Source: Micromonospora sp. FIMYZ51
Lineage (GTDB): Bacteria > Actinomycetota > Actinomycetes > Mycobacteriales > Micromonosporaceae
Direction: 5' to 3'
NCBI RefSeq assembly: GCF_038246755.1
Contig: NZ_CP134706.1
Coordinates: forward strand, 5,518,001 to 5,582,000
DNA: 64,000 nucleotides
Shown here: positions 49,013-57,507 of the stretch, piece by piece
Layout: every line of letters begins with the position of its first letter
How positions within the stretch are numbered: position 1 is the first letter of the stretch
Position numbers and translations under genes: made by a program
The notes under the pieces: model-generated
The model's input: only the letters and a program-made list of their open reading frames with translations
Database searches by the model: none
Told to the model about the DNA's origin: nothing

Positions 49013-51895
49013 TTACGGAAGGACCCAGCGCTGGTTGGCGTCGGTGTGGCAGGTCCACAGGTGCACGGCCTGACCATCGGCCGAGCTGTTGTTCGACACG
49101 TCGAGGCACTTGCCCGAATTCGGGTTACGCAACGTGCCGTTCGACTGCGCCGACCACACCTGCGCACCACCACCGTTGCACGTCCACAACTGGATCTTCG
49201 TACCATCCGCCGACCCCGCACCATTGACATCCAGGCACTTACCCAACGCCCGGATCGTCGAGTTCGGCGTCACCGTCCACGTCTGCCCCGCACCACCGTT
49301 GCACGTCCAGATCTGGACCTGCGTACCATCCGCCGACGAACCATTACGCACATCCAGACACTTACCCGCCAACCCGGTGATCCGACCCGTCCGCTCACCA
49401 CTCGGCGGCGGATTGGTCCCGGTGCTGAGGGCGAACGAGTCCAGGTCGTAGAGGTGGCCGGTGCCGGAGCCGGCGAAGGTCAGGTAGAGCGTGGTGGTGC
49501 CGGTGGGTGGGTTGGTGATGCTGCCGGTGACCGTGGTGAAGGTGTCCCAGGCGCCGGTGACCGGGACGGTCGCCGAGCCGAGCACGGTGCCGGTGGCCGA
49601 GCCGGCCCGCACCTGGAGGGTGCCGCCGGAGCCGGCCGAGGAGACCCGGGCGCTGAACGAGGTCACGTTGCCGAGCCGGTACGGCTCGAACGCGATCCAG
49701 TCGCCGTTGTTGATGTTGCCGACGGTCTTGCCGCCCTCGGCGGTCGGCTTGTCGAAGGCGTCGACCCCGGAGGCGCTCTTGAAGTGCTCCGCCTGCCGCT
49801 TGCGCGGCTGGAGGGTGTGCTGGGTGTGCGTGGTCAGGCCACCGGCGTCGGTGTACTCGGCGTCGAAGATGCCGAAGATGTTGGCGGCGTCGTCGTGCTC
49901 ACCGTCGACCGGTACGGCGATCGAGCCGGAGCAGCCGTTCTGCGAGGTGATCTGGTGGCCGTGACTGTCGTGGCCCAGCACGTAGGTCATCTTGACCTTG
50001 GTGCAGTCGATGGTGCCGTCCTCCGGGTCGGTCACCGTGATGCTGAACGGCACGGTGTCGCCGAAGCTGAACAGTTGGCCGTTGCCGGGGCTGGTGATGG
50101 TGACCGTCGGGGCGGTGTTGCCGACCCCGATCCGGACGCTCGCCGTGCCGGTGGCGCCCTGCGGGTCGCGTACGGTCAGCGTGGCCGTGTAGTTGCCGTT
50201 CGCGGTGTAGGTCTTGCTCGGGTTCGCCGCCGTCGAGGTGGTGCCGTCGCCGAACGCCCAGGAATAGGTCAACGCCCCACCCTCCGGGTCCGACGACCCG
50301 GCCGAGGAGAAGTTCACGGTCAACGGGGCGACGCCGGAGGTCCTGTCGGCCGAGGCCACCGCGGTCGGTGCCCGGTTGCCGGCGCCGACGTAGTCGTAGC
50401 GGTACAGGGCCGAGTTGTGGTCGCCGTTGTAGTAACCCGTGCCGTAGTCCAGCACGTAGAGCGCCCCGTCCGGGCCGAACGCCGAGTCCATCACCTGCTT
50501 GCCGTTCCACGGGAAGGAGGCGTCGATGCCGGCGATCGAGCCGTTCGCGTTGACGTGGATCGGCTTGATCCAGCCCCGGCCGAACTCGGTGGCGAAGAAC
50601 TGCCCGTCGAAGCTCTGCGGCCACTTGGTGGCCGAGTTCAGGGCGGCGTTGTACCGGTAGACCGGGCCGGCCATCGGCGACTCGGAGCCGCCGCCGAACT
50701 CCGGCGGGCTGCCCGCGTCGCCGGCGTACCGGATCCAGGCCGGTTTGGCGGGCGGCAGCGTGGTCAGGCCGGTGTTGCGGAACGAGTTGTTCGTCGCGCC
50801 GCCGGTGCAGTTGTACTTCGGCCCGGCGGTGTTGTTGGCGAAGTTCCACTCGGAGTACGTCTCGTTCGCGGTGTTGGTGCCGGTGCAGTACGGCCAGCCG
50901 TAGAAGCCGGGCTCGGTGATCCGGTTGAACTCCACCTGGCCGCTGGGGCCACGGTTGGTCGTGCTGCCCGCGTCCGGGCCGTAGTCGCCGACGTAGATGA
51001 CGCCGGTGGCCTTGTCGACGCTCATCCGGAACGGGTTGCGCAGGCCCATCGCGTAGATCTCCGGCCGGGTCCGGGCGGTGCCGGGGGCGAACAGGTTGCC
51101 GGCCGGGATCGAGTACGTCCCGTTGGCGTTGACCTTGATCCGGAGGATCTTGCCACGCAGGTCGTTGGTGTTTGCCGCGCTGCGCTGTGCGTCGTACGCC
51201 GGGTTGCGGTCGGTCCGCTCGTCGAGCGGCGAGTATCCGCTGGAGGAGAAGGGGTTGGTGTCGTCGCCGGTGGAGAGGTACAGGTTGCCGGCCGCGTCGA
51301 AGTCGATGTCGCCACCGGCGTGGCAACAGTTGCCCCGGTCGGCGGCCACGTCCAGGATGTCGATCTTGCTGGACTGGTTGATGGTGAAGTCGGAGTTCAG
51401 GGTGAACCGGGACAGCCGGTTGACGCCCTGCCAGGCGGACCAGTTGGAGCCGGTGGCCGGCGCGTCACCGCCGGGGGTGGCCAGCGGCGGGGCGTAGTAG
51501 AGGAAGATGTGCCGGTTGCTGGCGAAGTTCGGGTCGACCCCGATGCCCTGCAAGCCGTCCTCGTCGTGGGTGTAGACCGGGATGTTGCCGATCACCGAGG
51601 TGTTGCCGGCCGCGTCGGTGCGGCGCACGGTGCCGTTGCGGGCGGTGTGCAGGACCGAGCGGTCCGGCAGCACCGCGAGGGTCATCGGCTCACCGACCTC
51701 GGCGACCCCCTTGGCGAGGGTGACCTGCTGGAAGTCGCTGGCGACGATGGGATGGGCCTGCGCCGGGGCCGGGCCGCCGAGCGGGGCCGGGCCGGTGGCG
51801 AGGGCTACCGTGCCGGCCGTGGCGACAAGCAGTAACGCCGAGCCGGCGGAGCACCGCCGCGCGGCGCGGCGAGGGAAACTGTCTAATGTGGACAT
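49013..51895 (-). CDS. Secreted PQQ-type sugar dehydrogenase with PKD, CBM6-like and ricin-B domains
   Basis: 960 residues. Signal peptide about 1-48. A glucose/sorbosone-dehydrogenase beta-propeller (about 55-480) has THDEDGLQGIGVDPNFASNR, GNCCHAGGDIDFDAAGNLYL, RGKILRIKVNANGTYS and YAMGLRNPFRMSVDKATG, with the PQQ/calcium-site His and Arg positions visible. A PKD domain (about 490-570, FGDGTTSTAANPSKTYTANG), a linker domain, a CBM6-like module (about 700-825, HFKSASGVDAFDKPTAEGGK) and a three-lobed ricin-B lectin complete it. It likely oxidises a sugar bound at the cell surface or on a polymer. ATG 51895 is the only sensible start. Transcribed before the ThuA gene, probably together. Confidence 0.92.
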   Translation of the reverse strand: MSTLDSFPRRAARRCSAGSALLLVATAGTVALATGPAPLGGPAPAQAHPIVASDFQQVTLAKGVAEVGEPMTLAVLPDRSVLHTARNGTVRRTDAAGNTSVIGNIPVYTHDEDGLQGIGVDPNFASNRHIFLYYAPPLATPGGDAPATGSNWSAWQGVNRLSRFTLNSDFTINQSSKIDILDVAADRGNCCHAGGDIDFDAAGNLYLSTGDDTNPFSSSGYSPLDERTDRNPAYDAQRSAANTNDLRGKILRIKVNANGTYSIPAGNLFAPGTARTRPEIYAMGLRNPFRMSVDKATGVIYVGDYGPDAGSTTNRGPSGQVEFNRITEPGFYGWPYCTGTNTANETYSEWNFANNTAGPKYNCTGGATNNSFRNTGLTTLPPAKPAWIRYAGDAGSPPEFGGGSESPMAGPVYRYNAALNSATKWPQSFDGQFFATEFGRGWIKPIHVNANGSIAGIDASFPWNGKQVMDSAFGPDGALYVLDYGTGYYNGDHNSALYRYDYVGAGNRAPTAVASADRTSGVAPLTVNFSSAGSSDPEGGALTYSWAFGDGTTSTAANPSKTYTANGNYTATLTVRDPQGATGTASVRIGVGNTAPTVTITSPGNGQLFSFGDTVPFSITVTDPEDGTIDCTKVKMTYVLGHDSHGHQITSQNGCSGSIAVPVDGEHDDAANIFGIFDAEYTDAGGLTTHTQHTLQPRKRQAEHFKSASGVDAFDKPTAEGGKTVGNINNGDWIAFEPYRLGNVTSFSARVSSAGSGGTLQVRAGSATGTVLGSATVPVTGAWDTFTTVTGSITNPPTGTTTLYLTFAGSGTGHLYDLDSFALSTGTNPPPSGERTGRITGLAGKCLDVRNGSSADGTQVQIWTCNGGAGQTWTVTPNSTIRALGKCLDVNGAGSADGTKIQLWTCNGGGAQVWSAQSNGTLRNPNSGKCLDVSNNSSADGQAVHLWTCHTDANQRWVLP
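49017..49421 (-). repeat. 405-base near-identical duplication, copy B (ricin-B cassette)
   Basis: Partner of 47214-47618. Both copies share A-ending codons such as CCA and GCA at places where neighbouring genes would use GC-ending codons, so the cassette looks foreign to both hosts. Confidence 0.92.
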
Positions 51896-52270
51896 TGGGA
51901 TCTCGTCCCTTCCTGACGATGACTGCCAGGGTGGGCGCGCCGTCGCGCCGGGTGCCAGGGGTGCCGTCGGGCCGCCGGGTCAGCGCCCGGTCGGCCGTGA
52001 CCGCCGATGGCCGGCGGGCCACGTGCTCGGCGGTCACCGATGAACGCGCCCAACCCGCATCGCGGCCCGCGTGGGCGCGGGTCTGCGTACCGTTGAGCAG
52101 GTTCGGTCGATGGGTTCCCGCGCCGCCGGTTCACCTCGACGAAACATTTTCGGTGTTGCCGACGACACTAAATTAGATATGTCGATGTGTCCATACCTTC
52201 CGGCGGCAAGGCGGGGACTTTCGTCGGTTTGATCAAAAGTAGGCGCCGCAGAACACGCAGCCGGAGCGAC
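51896..52270. other. 375-base control region between the Ebo-like operon and the sugar dehydrogenase
   Basis: No gene is seen. The part next to the Ebo operon end (52141-52245) is markedly AT-rich for this genome and holds the best promoter candidate. The remaining 240 bases are GC-rich 5' leader of the dehydrogenase mRNA; an open plus-strand frame there (51886-52176) has no coding character. Confidence 0.5.
52165..52193 (-). promoter_or_regulatory. Promoter candidate for the sugar dehydrogenase/ThuA genes
   Basis: On the minus strand TGGACA (52188-52193), 17-base spacer, TAGTGT (52165-52170) in an AT-rich block. The 5' leader would be about 265 bases. Confidence 0.5.
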
Positions 52271-53338
52271 TCAGCGTTGCCGGTCGGTGGCCTGGGCGGC
52301 CAGCGCGGCCAGCGCCGTGCGGCTCTCCTCGACCAGCTCAAGGCGCTCCAGCACGGCCAGGGCGGCGGCAGCCCGGACCTGGATCATCTGCTCGATCTTC
52401 GTCCGGGCCCCGGTGTCCTCGATGATCTTCCGCAGTTCGGCGGCACCCGCCGGGTCCAGGTCGGGATTGCCGAACAACTCCCGCAGCCGCGCGCTCTGGC
52501 TCCGGTCGGCGGCATCGCGGGCCAGCGCCATCATCACCGTCGGCTTGCCCTCGCGCAGGTCGTCCAGGACGGACTTGCCGGTGACCGCCGGGTCGCCGAA
52601 GACCCCGAGAACGTCGTCGCGGAGCTGGAAGGCGTCCCCGAGCGGGTCACCGAACTCGGCAAGCGCGTCGGTAAGCGCGGCCGGCGCCCCGGCCAGCGCG
52701 GCGCCGATCTGCAACGGCCGGGTGACGGTGTACCGCGCACCCTTCATCCGGATCACGGTGAGCGCGCTGGCGACCGAGCCGTCCCCCACCCCGGAGACCA
52801 GGTCGAGGTACTCCCCCGCGATCACCTCGGTGCGCATCAGCGCGAAGACGGCGTATCCGCGATGCACCGCCTCGGTGCTCAGTCCGCACTCGTGGAACAT
52901 CTGGTCGGCCCACGCGGCGCAGAGATCGCCGCAGAGCAGGGCGGTGTTGCGCCCGTACGCCTCGGGGTCGCCCCGCCAGGACGAGCGGGCGTGCAGATCG
53001 GCGAAGATCCGGTGCACCGAGGGCTCTCCTCGGCGGCGGTCACTGCCGTCCAGGATGTCGTCGTGGATCAGCGCGAAGGCGTGGAACAGCTCCAACGCGG
53101 CGGCGGCGGTCACGATCGGGGTGCCGTCCGGGCCGCCCGCGCCCCGCCAGCCCCAGTAGCAGAAGAGCGGACGCAGCCGCTTGCCGCCGGTCAGCACGAA
53201 CCGGTGCAGTGTGGTGAAGACGCCACGTGGCGCGCCGTCCGGCCAGTCCGGGTCCTGCCGGCCGAGGAAGGCGGTCAGCTCGGCGTCGAACCGGGCCCGC
53301 AGTTCACCCGCGTCGGTCGGCACCGCCGTGACGGTCAT
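52271..53338 (-). CDS. Polyprenyl (GGPP-type) diphosphate synthase, last gene of the Ebo-like operon
   Basis: 355 residues. A trans-prenyltransferase fold: GGKRLRPLFCYWGW, first Asp-rich motif IHDDILDGSDRRRG (about 93-97), MKGARYTVTRPLQIGAAL and the second motif QLRDDVLGVFGD (about 241-245), followed by GKSVLDDLREGKPTVMMAL. It condenses IPP with an allylic diphosphate; the residues before DDILD suggest a C20-type product, but chain length cannot be read from sequence. Start overlaps the EboF stop (ATGA). Its product would serve the UbiA-type EboC of the same operon. Confidence 0.9.
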   Translation of the reverse strand: MTVTAVPTDAGELRARFDAELTAFLGRQDPDWPDGAPRGVFTTLHRFVLTGGKRLRPLFCYWGWRGAGGPDGTPIVTAAAALELFHAFALIHDDILDGSDRRRGEPSVHRIFADLHARSSWRGDPEAYGRNTALLCGDLCAAWADQMFHECGLSTEAVHRGYAVFALMRTEVIAGEYLDLVSGVGDGSVASALTVIRMKGARYTVTRPLQIGAALAGAPAALTDALAEFGDPLGDAFQLRDDVLGVFGDPAVTGKSVLDDLREGKPTVMMALARDAADRSQSARLRELFGNPDLDPAGAAELRKIIEDTGARTKIEQMIQVRAAAALAVLERLELVEESRTALAALAAQATDRQR

Positions 53339-54723
53339 GACGCCGCCAACCCGGCCAGCTCCAGCAGCAGCCCCTTCACCTCCGTGGCCGCTATCCGGTC
53401 CCGGGCCACCGAGGCGTCGGAGCAGAGCAGCACCGGCCCGTCGGCCGGGTCGGCCGGCAGCCGCCCGTGCGACCCGCGCACCGCCCGTGCCCCGGCGTCC
53501 AGCCCGACCACGCTCATCAGGTACCGCATGCCCAGCTTCTTGCGCGCCAGCGCGACGGCGGCGCGGCGCTTCGCCGCACCGGGAGCGGCCGGGTCGAAGA
53601 GCAGCTCCGCCGGGTCGTAGCCAGGTTTGCGGTGGATCTCGACCAGCCGGGCGAAGTCGGGCGCCCGGACGTCGTCCAACCAGTAGTAGTACGTGAACCA
53701 GGCGTCCGGCTCCGCCACCAGCACCAGCTCACCGGCGCGCGGGTGGTCCAGCCCGTAGGTCGCCTTGCCGGCGGCGTCGAGCACCTCGGCCACCCCGGGC
53801 AGCCCGGCGCAGAGCTTCGCCACCGCCGGTACGTCCGCCGGATCGCGCACGTACACGTGGGCGATCTGGTGGTCGGCGACCGCGAACGCCCGGGAGGTCC
53901 ACGGGTCGAGGTACTCCATGCCGGCCTGGGTGTGCACCCGCAGCAGCCCTTCGGCGCGCAGCAGCCGGTTCACGTCGATCGGCCGGGAGACGTCGGTGAT
54001 GCCGTACTCGGAGAGCACCACCACCGTCGCGTCCCGCTCCCGCGCGGCGTCCAGCAGCGGGGCGAGCACGCCGTCCAACTCGGCCGCCGCGGCGGCGGCC
54101 TGCGGCGCGGACGCGCCGAAGCGTTGCAGGTCGTAGTCCAGGTGCGGGACGTAGACCAGGGTCAGGTCGGGTGACTGCTCGGCGAGGATCCGCTGCGCTG
54201 CCTGGCAGATCCACCGGGACGAGGCCAGCCCGGCCCCCGGCCCCCAGTAGTTGAAGAGCGGAAAGGTGCCAAGCGCCGCGGTGAGCGAGTCGTGCAACTG
54301 CGGCGGGTCGGTGTAGCAGTCCGGGTCCTTGCGCCCGTCGGCGTGGTACACCGGGCGCGGGGTGACGGTCCAGTCCACGTCCGCGCCCATCGCGTACCAC
54401 CAGCAGACGTTCGCCACCGTGTAGTCCGGCCGGACCCGGCGCGCCGCCTGCCACAGCTTCTCCCCGCCGACAAGCGCGTTGTGCTGCCGCCAGAGCAGCA
54501 CCTCGCCGAGGTCGCGGAAGTACCACCCGTTGCCGACGATCCCGTGGTCGGCGGGGCGGCCCCCGGTGAGGAATGTCGACTGCACCGAGCAGGTCACCGC
54601 CGGCAGCACCGTGCCCAGCTCGGCGCGGAAGCCGGTGTCGGCCACCGCGCGCAGCCGGGGCATGTGCGCCAGCAGGCGCGGGGTCAGTCCCACCACGTCC
54701 AGCACCACCAGCTGTCGACCCAT
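53335..54723 (-). CDS. eboF: EboF-like nucleotide pyrophosphatase/phosphodiesterase (alkaline-phosphatase superfamily)
   Basis: 462 residues. LVVLDVVGLTPRLLAHMPRL is the metal-binding start with Asp and Thr, VTCSVQSTFLTGGRPADHG holds the Thr/Ser nucleophile loop, and VYVPHLDYDLQRFG, VVVLSEYGITDVSRPIDVN and AVADHQIAHVYV supply the further Asp/His metal ligands. The family hydrolyses phosphodiester or pyrophosphate bonds. In ebo clusters EboF is the member of this superfamily. One-base overlap with EboE (TGATG). Symbol by operon context and homology. Confidence 0.82.
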   Translation of the reverse strand: MGRQLVVLDVVGLTPRLLAHMPRLRAVADTGFRAELGTVLPAVTCSVQSTFLTGGRPADHGIVGNGWYFRDLGEVLLWRQHNALVGGEKLWQAARRVRPDYTVANVCWWYAMGADVDWTVTPRPVYHADGRKDPDCYTDPPQLHDSLTAALGTFPLFNYWGPGAGLASSRWICQAAQRILAEQSPDLTLVYVPHLDYDLQRFGASAPQAAAAAAELDGVLAPLLDAARERDATVVVLSEYGITDVSRPIDVNRLLRAEGLLRVHTQAGMEYLDPWTSRAFAVADHQIAHVYVRDPADVPAVAKLCAGLPGVAEVLDAAGKATYGLDHPRAGELVLVAEPDAWFTYYYWLDDVRAPDFARLVEIHRKPGYDPAELLFDPAAPGAAKRRAAVALARKKLGMRYLMSVVGLDAGARAVRGSHGRLPADPADGPVLLCSDASVARDRIAATEVKGLLLELAGLAAS

Positions 54724-56009
54724 CAGGCCGCCACCTCGCTTCGGTGAAGGGTCAGCCCGAGGGCGACCAGCTCGTCTCGGGCGAAGGCCAGCTCCGCGGC
54801 GATCCCGGCGGCCAGCTCCGCGTCGGTCTGCGGGCGCCGCGCGGCCGGCAGCACCCCCCAGGTGTACGTCTCGACGTCGAGGTGATCACAGCCGACGTCC
54901 GGGCCGGCGAGCAACGCGGCCAGCGCGGTACGCAGCACCGGCAGGGTCGAGCCCAGCGGCGGCTCGGGTGGGGCGTGCAGCGGCACGTGGTAGTGCACCC
55001 GCCACGGGCCCGGCAGCGCCGCGTCGAGCGCCGCGTCCAGGTCGTCGGCGGCCCAGGCCGGGTCCGCCGGATCCGCCGAGCCGGGGCCACCGCCGGCCGA
55101 ACCCGGACCACCGCCGGCCGAGCCGGTCACCGTGCTCCCGACGGGCGAGCCGGTTGCGGCGGCACGGTCGGATGCGGCGGCACAGTCGGCGGTGCGGGTC
55201 TGGTGCAGGAACCGTGGCTCGACCCAGCGGCGCAGCGCGGCGGCGTCGCCGGTCGGGTCGGCCGCCTCCAGCGCGGCGGAGACCTGCACCTTCACCACCG
55301 GCAGACCGGCCGCCGCCAGCCGGGCCAGGGCCGCGGTGGGTTCCTCCCAGGCGCAGGCGAGATGGGCCAGGTCCAGGCAGACCCCGAGCCACTCGGTGTC
55401 CACAGCGGACAGTAGGGTCGCGGCCTGCGTGGTGCTCTCCACCACGCAGCCGGGCTCCGGCTCGAAACCGACCCGGACCGGCCGGCCGGTCTCCCGCTGC
55501 ACGTCGGCGAGCCCGGCGGCGAGCTGGTCGAGGCGGCGTCGGGCGGCGTCGGCCCGGGTCGCGTCCCAGGGCGTCCGCCAGGCCAGCGGCAGGGTGGAGA
55601 CCGAGCCCCGGGCAGCGTCGGGCGGCAGCAGGTCGGCGAGCACCCGGGCCAGGTCCAGGGTGTACCGGAGCCGATCGTCGGTGGTCCAGTCCGGGTGGTA
55701 CACCGCGCCCTTCACCACCGGCGCCTGGAAGGACGCATACGGGAAGCCGTTGAGGGTGACCACCTCCAGGCCGCGTACCGACAGCTCGGTGCGCAACCGG
55801 CGGCGGGCGTGCGGATCGGCGGCCAGCTCGGCGGCGACCGGGGCGGCCAGCCACAGGCCCAGGCCGAGCAGGTCGCTGCCGAGCGCCGCGCGGACCGGCA
55901 CCGCGTACCTGTCGAGCTGACCGAGGATGCCGGTGAGATCCTCGGCCGGGTGCACGTTCGTGCAGTAGCCGAGGTGCACCGTGCGCCCACTCGGGTGCCG
56001 CAGCCGCAT
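54723..56009 (-). CDS. eboE: EboE-like metabolite traffic protein (TIM barrel)
   Basis: 428 residues. The start MRLRHPSGRTVHLGYCTNVH, then AEDLTGILGQLDRYAVPVRA, VVTLNGFPYASFQAPVVKGA, VRVGFEPEPGCVVESTTQAA and GVCLDLAHLACAWEEP are characteristic of EboE, a xylose-isomerase-like barrel required for export of scytonemin-type or other ebo metabolites in other bacteria. Glu, Asp and His positions could bind a metal. A low-complexity insert of about 40 residues (GSAGGGPGSAGGGPGSADPA) interrupts the last third and looks recent. One-base overlaps on both sides. Confidence 0.88.
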   Translation of the reverse strand: MRLRHPSGRTVHLGYCTNVHPAEDLTGILGQLDRYAVPVRAALGSDLLGLGLWLAAPVAAELAADPHARRRLRTELSVRGLEVVTLNGFPYASFQAPVVKGAVYHPDWTTDDRLRYTLDLARVLADLLPPDAARGSVSTLPLAWRTPWDATRADAARRRLDQLAAGLADVQRETGRPVRVGFEPEPGCVVESTTQAATLLSAVDTEWLGVCLDLAHLACAWEEPTAALARLAAAGLPVVKVQVSAALEAADPTGDAAALRRWVEPRFLHQTRTADCAAASDRAAATGSPVGSTVTGSAGGGPGSAGGGPGSADPADPAWAADDLDAALDAALPGPWRVHYHVPLHAPPEPPLGSTLPVLRTALAALLAGPDVGCDHLDVETYTWGVLPAARRPQTDAELAAGIAAELAFARDELVALGLTLHRSEVAA

Positions 56010-56860
56010 CAGCTGCCGCCGCGCAGGATCGAGTTGCCGGCGAAGGTCGCCTCCGGTGCCTCGATGTCGCTCAGGTCGAGCCGGCCGGACTGCCCGTAGA
56101 ACTCGACCGGGTTGCGCCAGAGCACCCGGTCGACGTCGTCCTCGGTGAACCCGGCGAGCCGCATCGCCTCGCCGGTGGCCCGGGTCAGCAGCGGGTCCGA
56201 GCGGCCCCAGTCGGCGGCCGAGTTGACCAGGACCCGTTCGGGCCCGTACGCCTTGAGCACCTCGACCATCCGGGGCGGCGACATCTTGGTGTCCGGGTAG
56301 ATGGAGAAGCCGAGCCAGCAGCCGGTGTCCCGGACCAGTTTGACGGTCACCTCGTTGAGGTGGTCGAGCACCACCCGGCCCGGTTCGATGCCGGACTCGG
56401 CGACCACGGCGAGGCTGCGCTCGACGCCACGGGCCTTGTCCCGGTGCGGGGTGTGCACAAGCGCCGGCAGGTCGTGCGCCACGGCCAGGGCCAGCTGGGC
56501 GGCGAAGGCGGCGTCCTCCTCGGGCGTCATCGAGTCGTACCCGATCTCGCCGACCGCGACCACGCCGTCCTTGTCCAGGTAGCGGGGCAGCACGTCGAGC
56601 ACCGGCCGGCAGCGCGGGTCGTTGGCCTCCTTCGGGTTGAGCGCGACGGTGGCGTGGTGGCGTACCCCGAACTGGCCGGCCCGGAACGGCTCCCAGCCGA
56701 CCAGGGAGTCGAAGTAATCGGTGAACGACCCGACGTTCGTACGCGGCTGGCCGAGCCAGAACGCGGGTTCCACCACCGCCCGCACCCCCGCGGCGGCCAT
56801 CCGCTCGTAGTCGTCGGTGGTCCGGGACGTCATGTGGATGTGCGGGTCGAAGATGCGCAT
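56009..56860 (-). CDS. eboB: EboB-like TatD-family metal hydrolase
   Basis: 283 residues. MRIFDPHIHMTSRTTDDYER carries the HxH metal site. VVEPAFWLGQPRTNVGSFTD, GEIGYDSMTPEEDAAFAAQL, VHTPHRDKARGVERSLAVVA, VLDHLNEVTVKLVRDTGCWL and VNSAADWGRSDPLL supply the further Glu, His, His and Asp ligands of the TatD barrel. EboB of the ebo operon belongs to this family; the substrate is unknown and DNA is not implied. ATG 56860 overlaps the EboA stop (TGATG); longer in-frame starts run into EboA and are not used. Confidence 0.85.
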   Translation of the reverse strand: MRIFDPHIHMTSRTTDDYERMAAAGVRAVVEPAFWLGQPRTNVGSFTDYFDSLVGWEPFRAGQFGVRHHATVALNPKEANDPRCRPVLDVLPRYLDKDGVVAVGEIGYDSMTPEEDAAFAAQLALAVAHDLPALVHTPHRDKARGVERSLAVVAESGIEPGRVVLDHLNEVTVKLVRDTGCWLGFSIYPDTKMSPPRMVEVLKAYGPERVLVNSAADWGRSDPLLTRATGEAMRLAGFTEDDVDRVLWRNPVEFYGQSGRLDLSDIEAPEATFAGNSILRGGS

Positions 56861-57507
56861 CACGCCTCCCTGGGGTGCGGTTGGCCGGTGGCGACCAGCC
56901 GGCCCGGCGGATCGGTGATGGTCAGCCGGTCCAGCAACTCGGTGGCGTCGGCGGGCATGGTCCGGCCAGCGGCCCGCCGCTCGGCGGCGAGCGCGGCGAG
57001 CATCGCCGCCAGTTCCCCGTCGGCGCGGGCGTCGAGGTCGGCCACCACGGCCAGCGGTACGCCGGTGAAGACGCACTTGAGCACGGCCTGCCGCCAGGCC
57101 GGTGCGTCCAGGTGCTCCGCGTACGGGCCGAGGGCGGCGGCGACCAGCCGGGTGTCGTTGGTACGCAGCGCGTCGTGCAGCAGCGGCAAGCCGGCCGCGC
57201 CGACCGGCAGCAGCGGCAGCGCCTTGAGCACGGCCCGCTTCTCGGCCGCGTCCCCGGTGCGGTAGAGCGTCTCGACCCATTCCGCGTGCCCGCTCGGCAG
57301 GGTGGCCAGCAGCAACGCGCGGGCCGCCTCGTCGGCGGTCCAGCCCGGCAGGTCGGGCAGCTCGGCCCGCCCGCAGCAGCGTCCGACGGCCGGAAAGAAC
57401 CGGGCGATCGCCGCCGGCTGCGTCGCGACGCCGCGCAGCGCCGCCGCCAGCCAGTCCGGATCGGGTACGTCCCGCAGGGCCGCCCGCAGCTCGTTCGGTG
57501 TGCTCAC
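56860..57507 (-). CDS. eboA: EboA-domain protein
   Basis: 215 residues, all helical, no signal or membrane segment. WLAAALRGVATQPAAIARFF, FPAVGRCCGRAELPDL, ARALLLATLPSGHAEWVETL, KRAVLKALPLLP and DTRLVAAALGPYAEHLDAPA are landmarks of the EboA family. Its biochemical role is unknown, but it is a fixed member of ebo clusters. GTG 57507 overlaps the stop of the preceding TIM-barrel gene by four bases (GTGA). Confidence 0.88.
   Translation of the reverse strand: MSTPNELRAALRDVPDPDWLAAALRGVATQPAAIARFFPAVGRCCGRAELPDLPGWTADEAARALLLATLPSGHAEWVETLYRTGDAAEKRAVLKALPLLPVGAAGLPLLHDALRTNDTRLVAAALGPYAEHLDAPAWRQAVLKCVFTGVPLAVVADLDARADGELAAMLAALAAERRAAGRTMPADATELLDRLTITDPPGRLVATGQPHPREA

Noticed and set aside
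47243..51835. 1530-codon open frame on the plus strand across the ThuA and dehydrogenase genes
   Set aside because: Antisense shadow of two clear secreted proteins in GC-rich DNA; no recognisable domains or start.
51886..52176. 96-codon plus-strand frame before the Ebo operon end
   Set aside because: Begins inside the dehydrogenase gene in antisense, with no homology or ribosome site.
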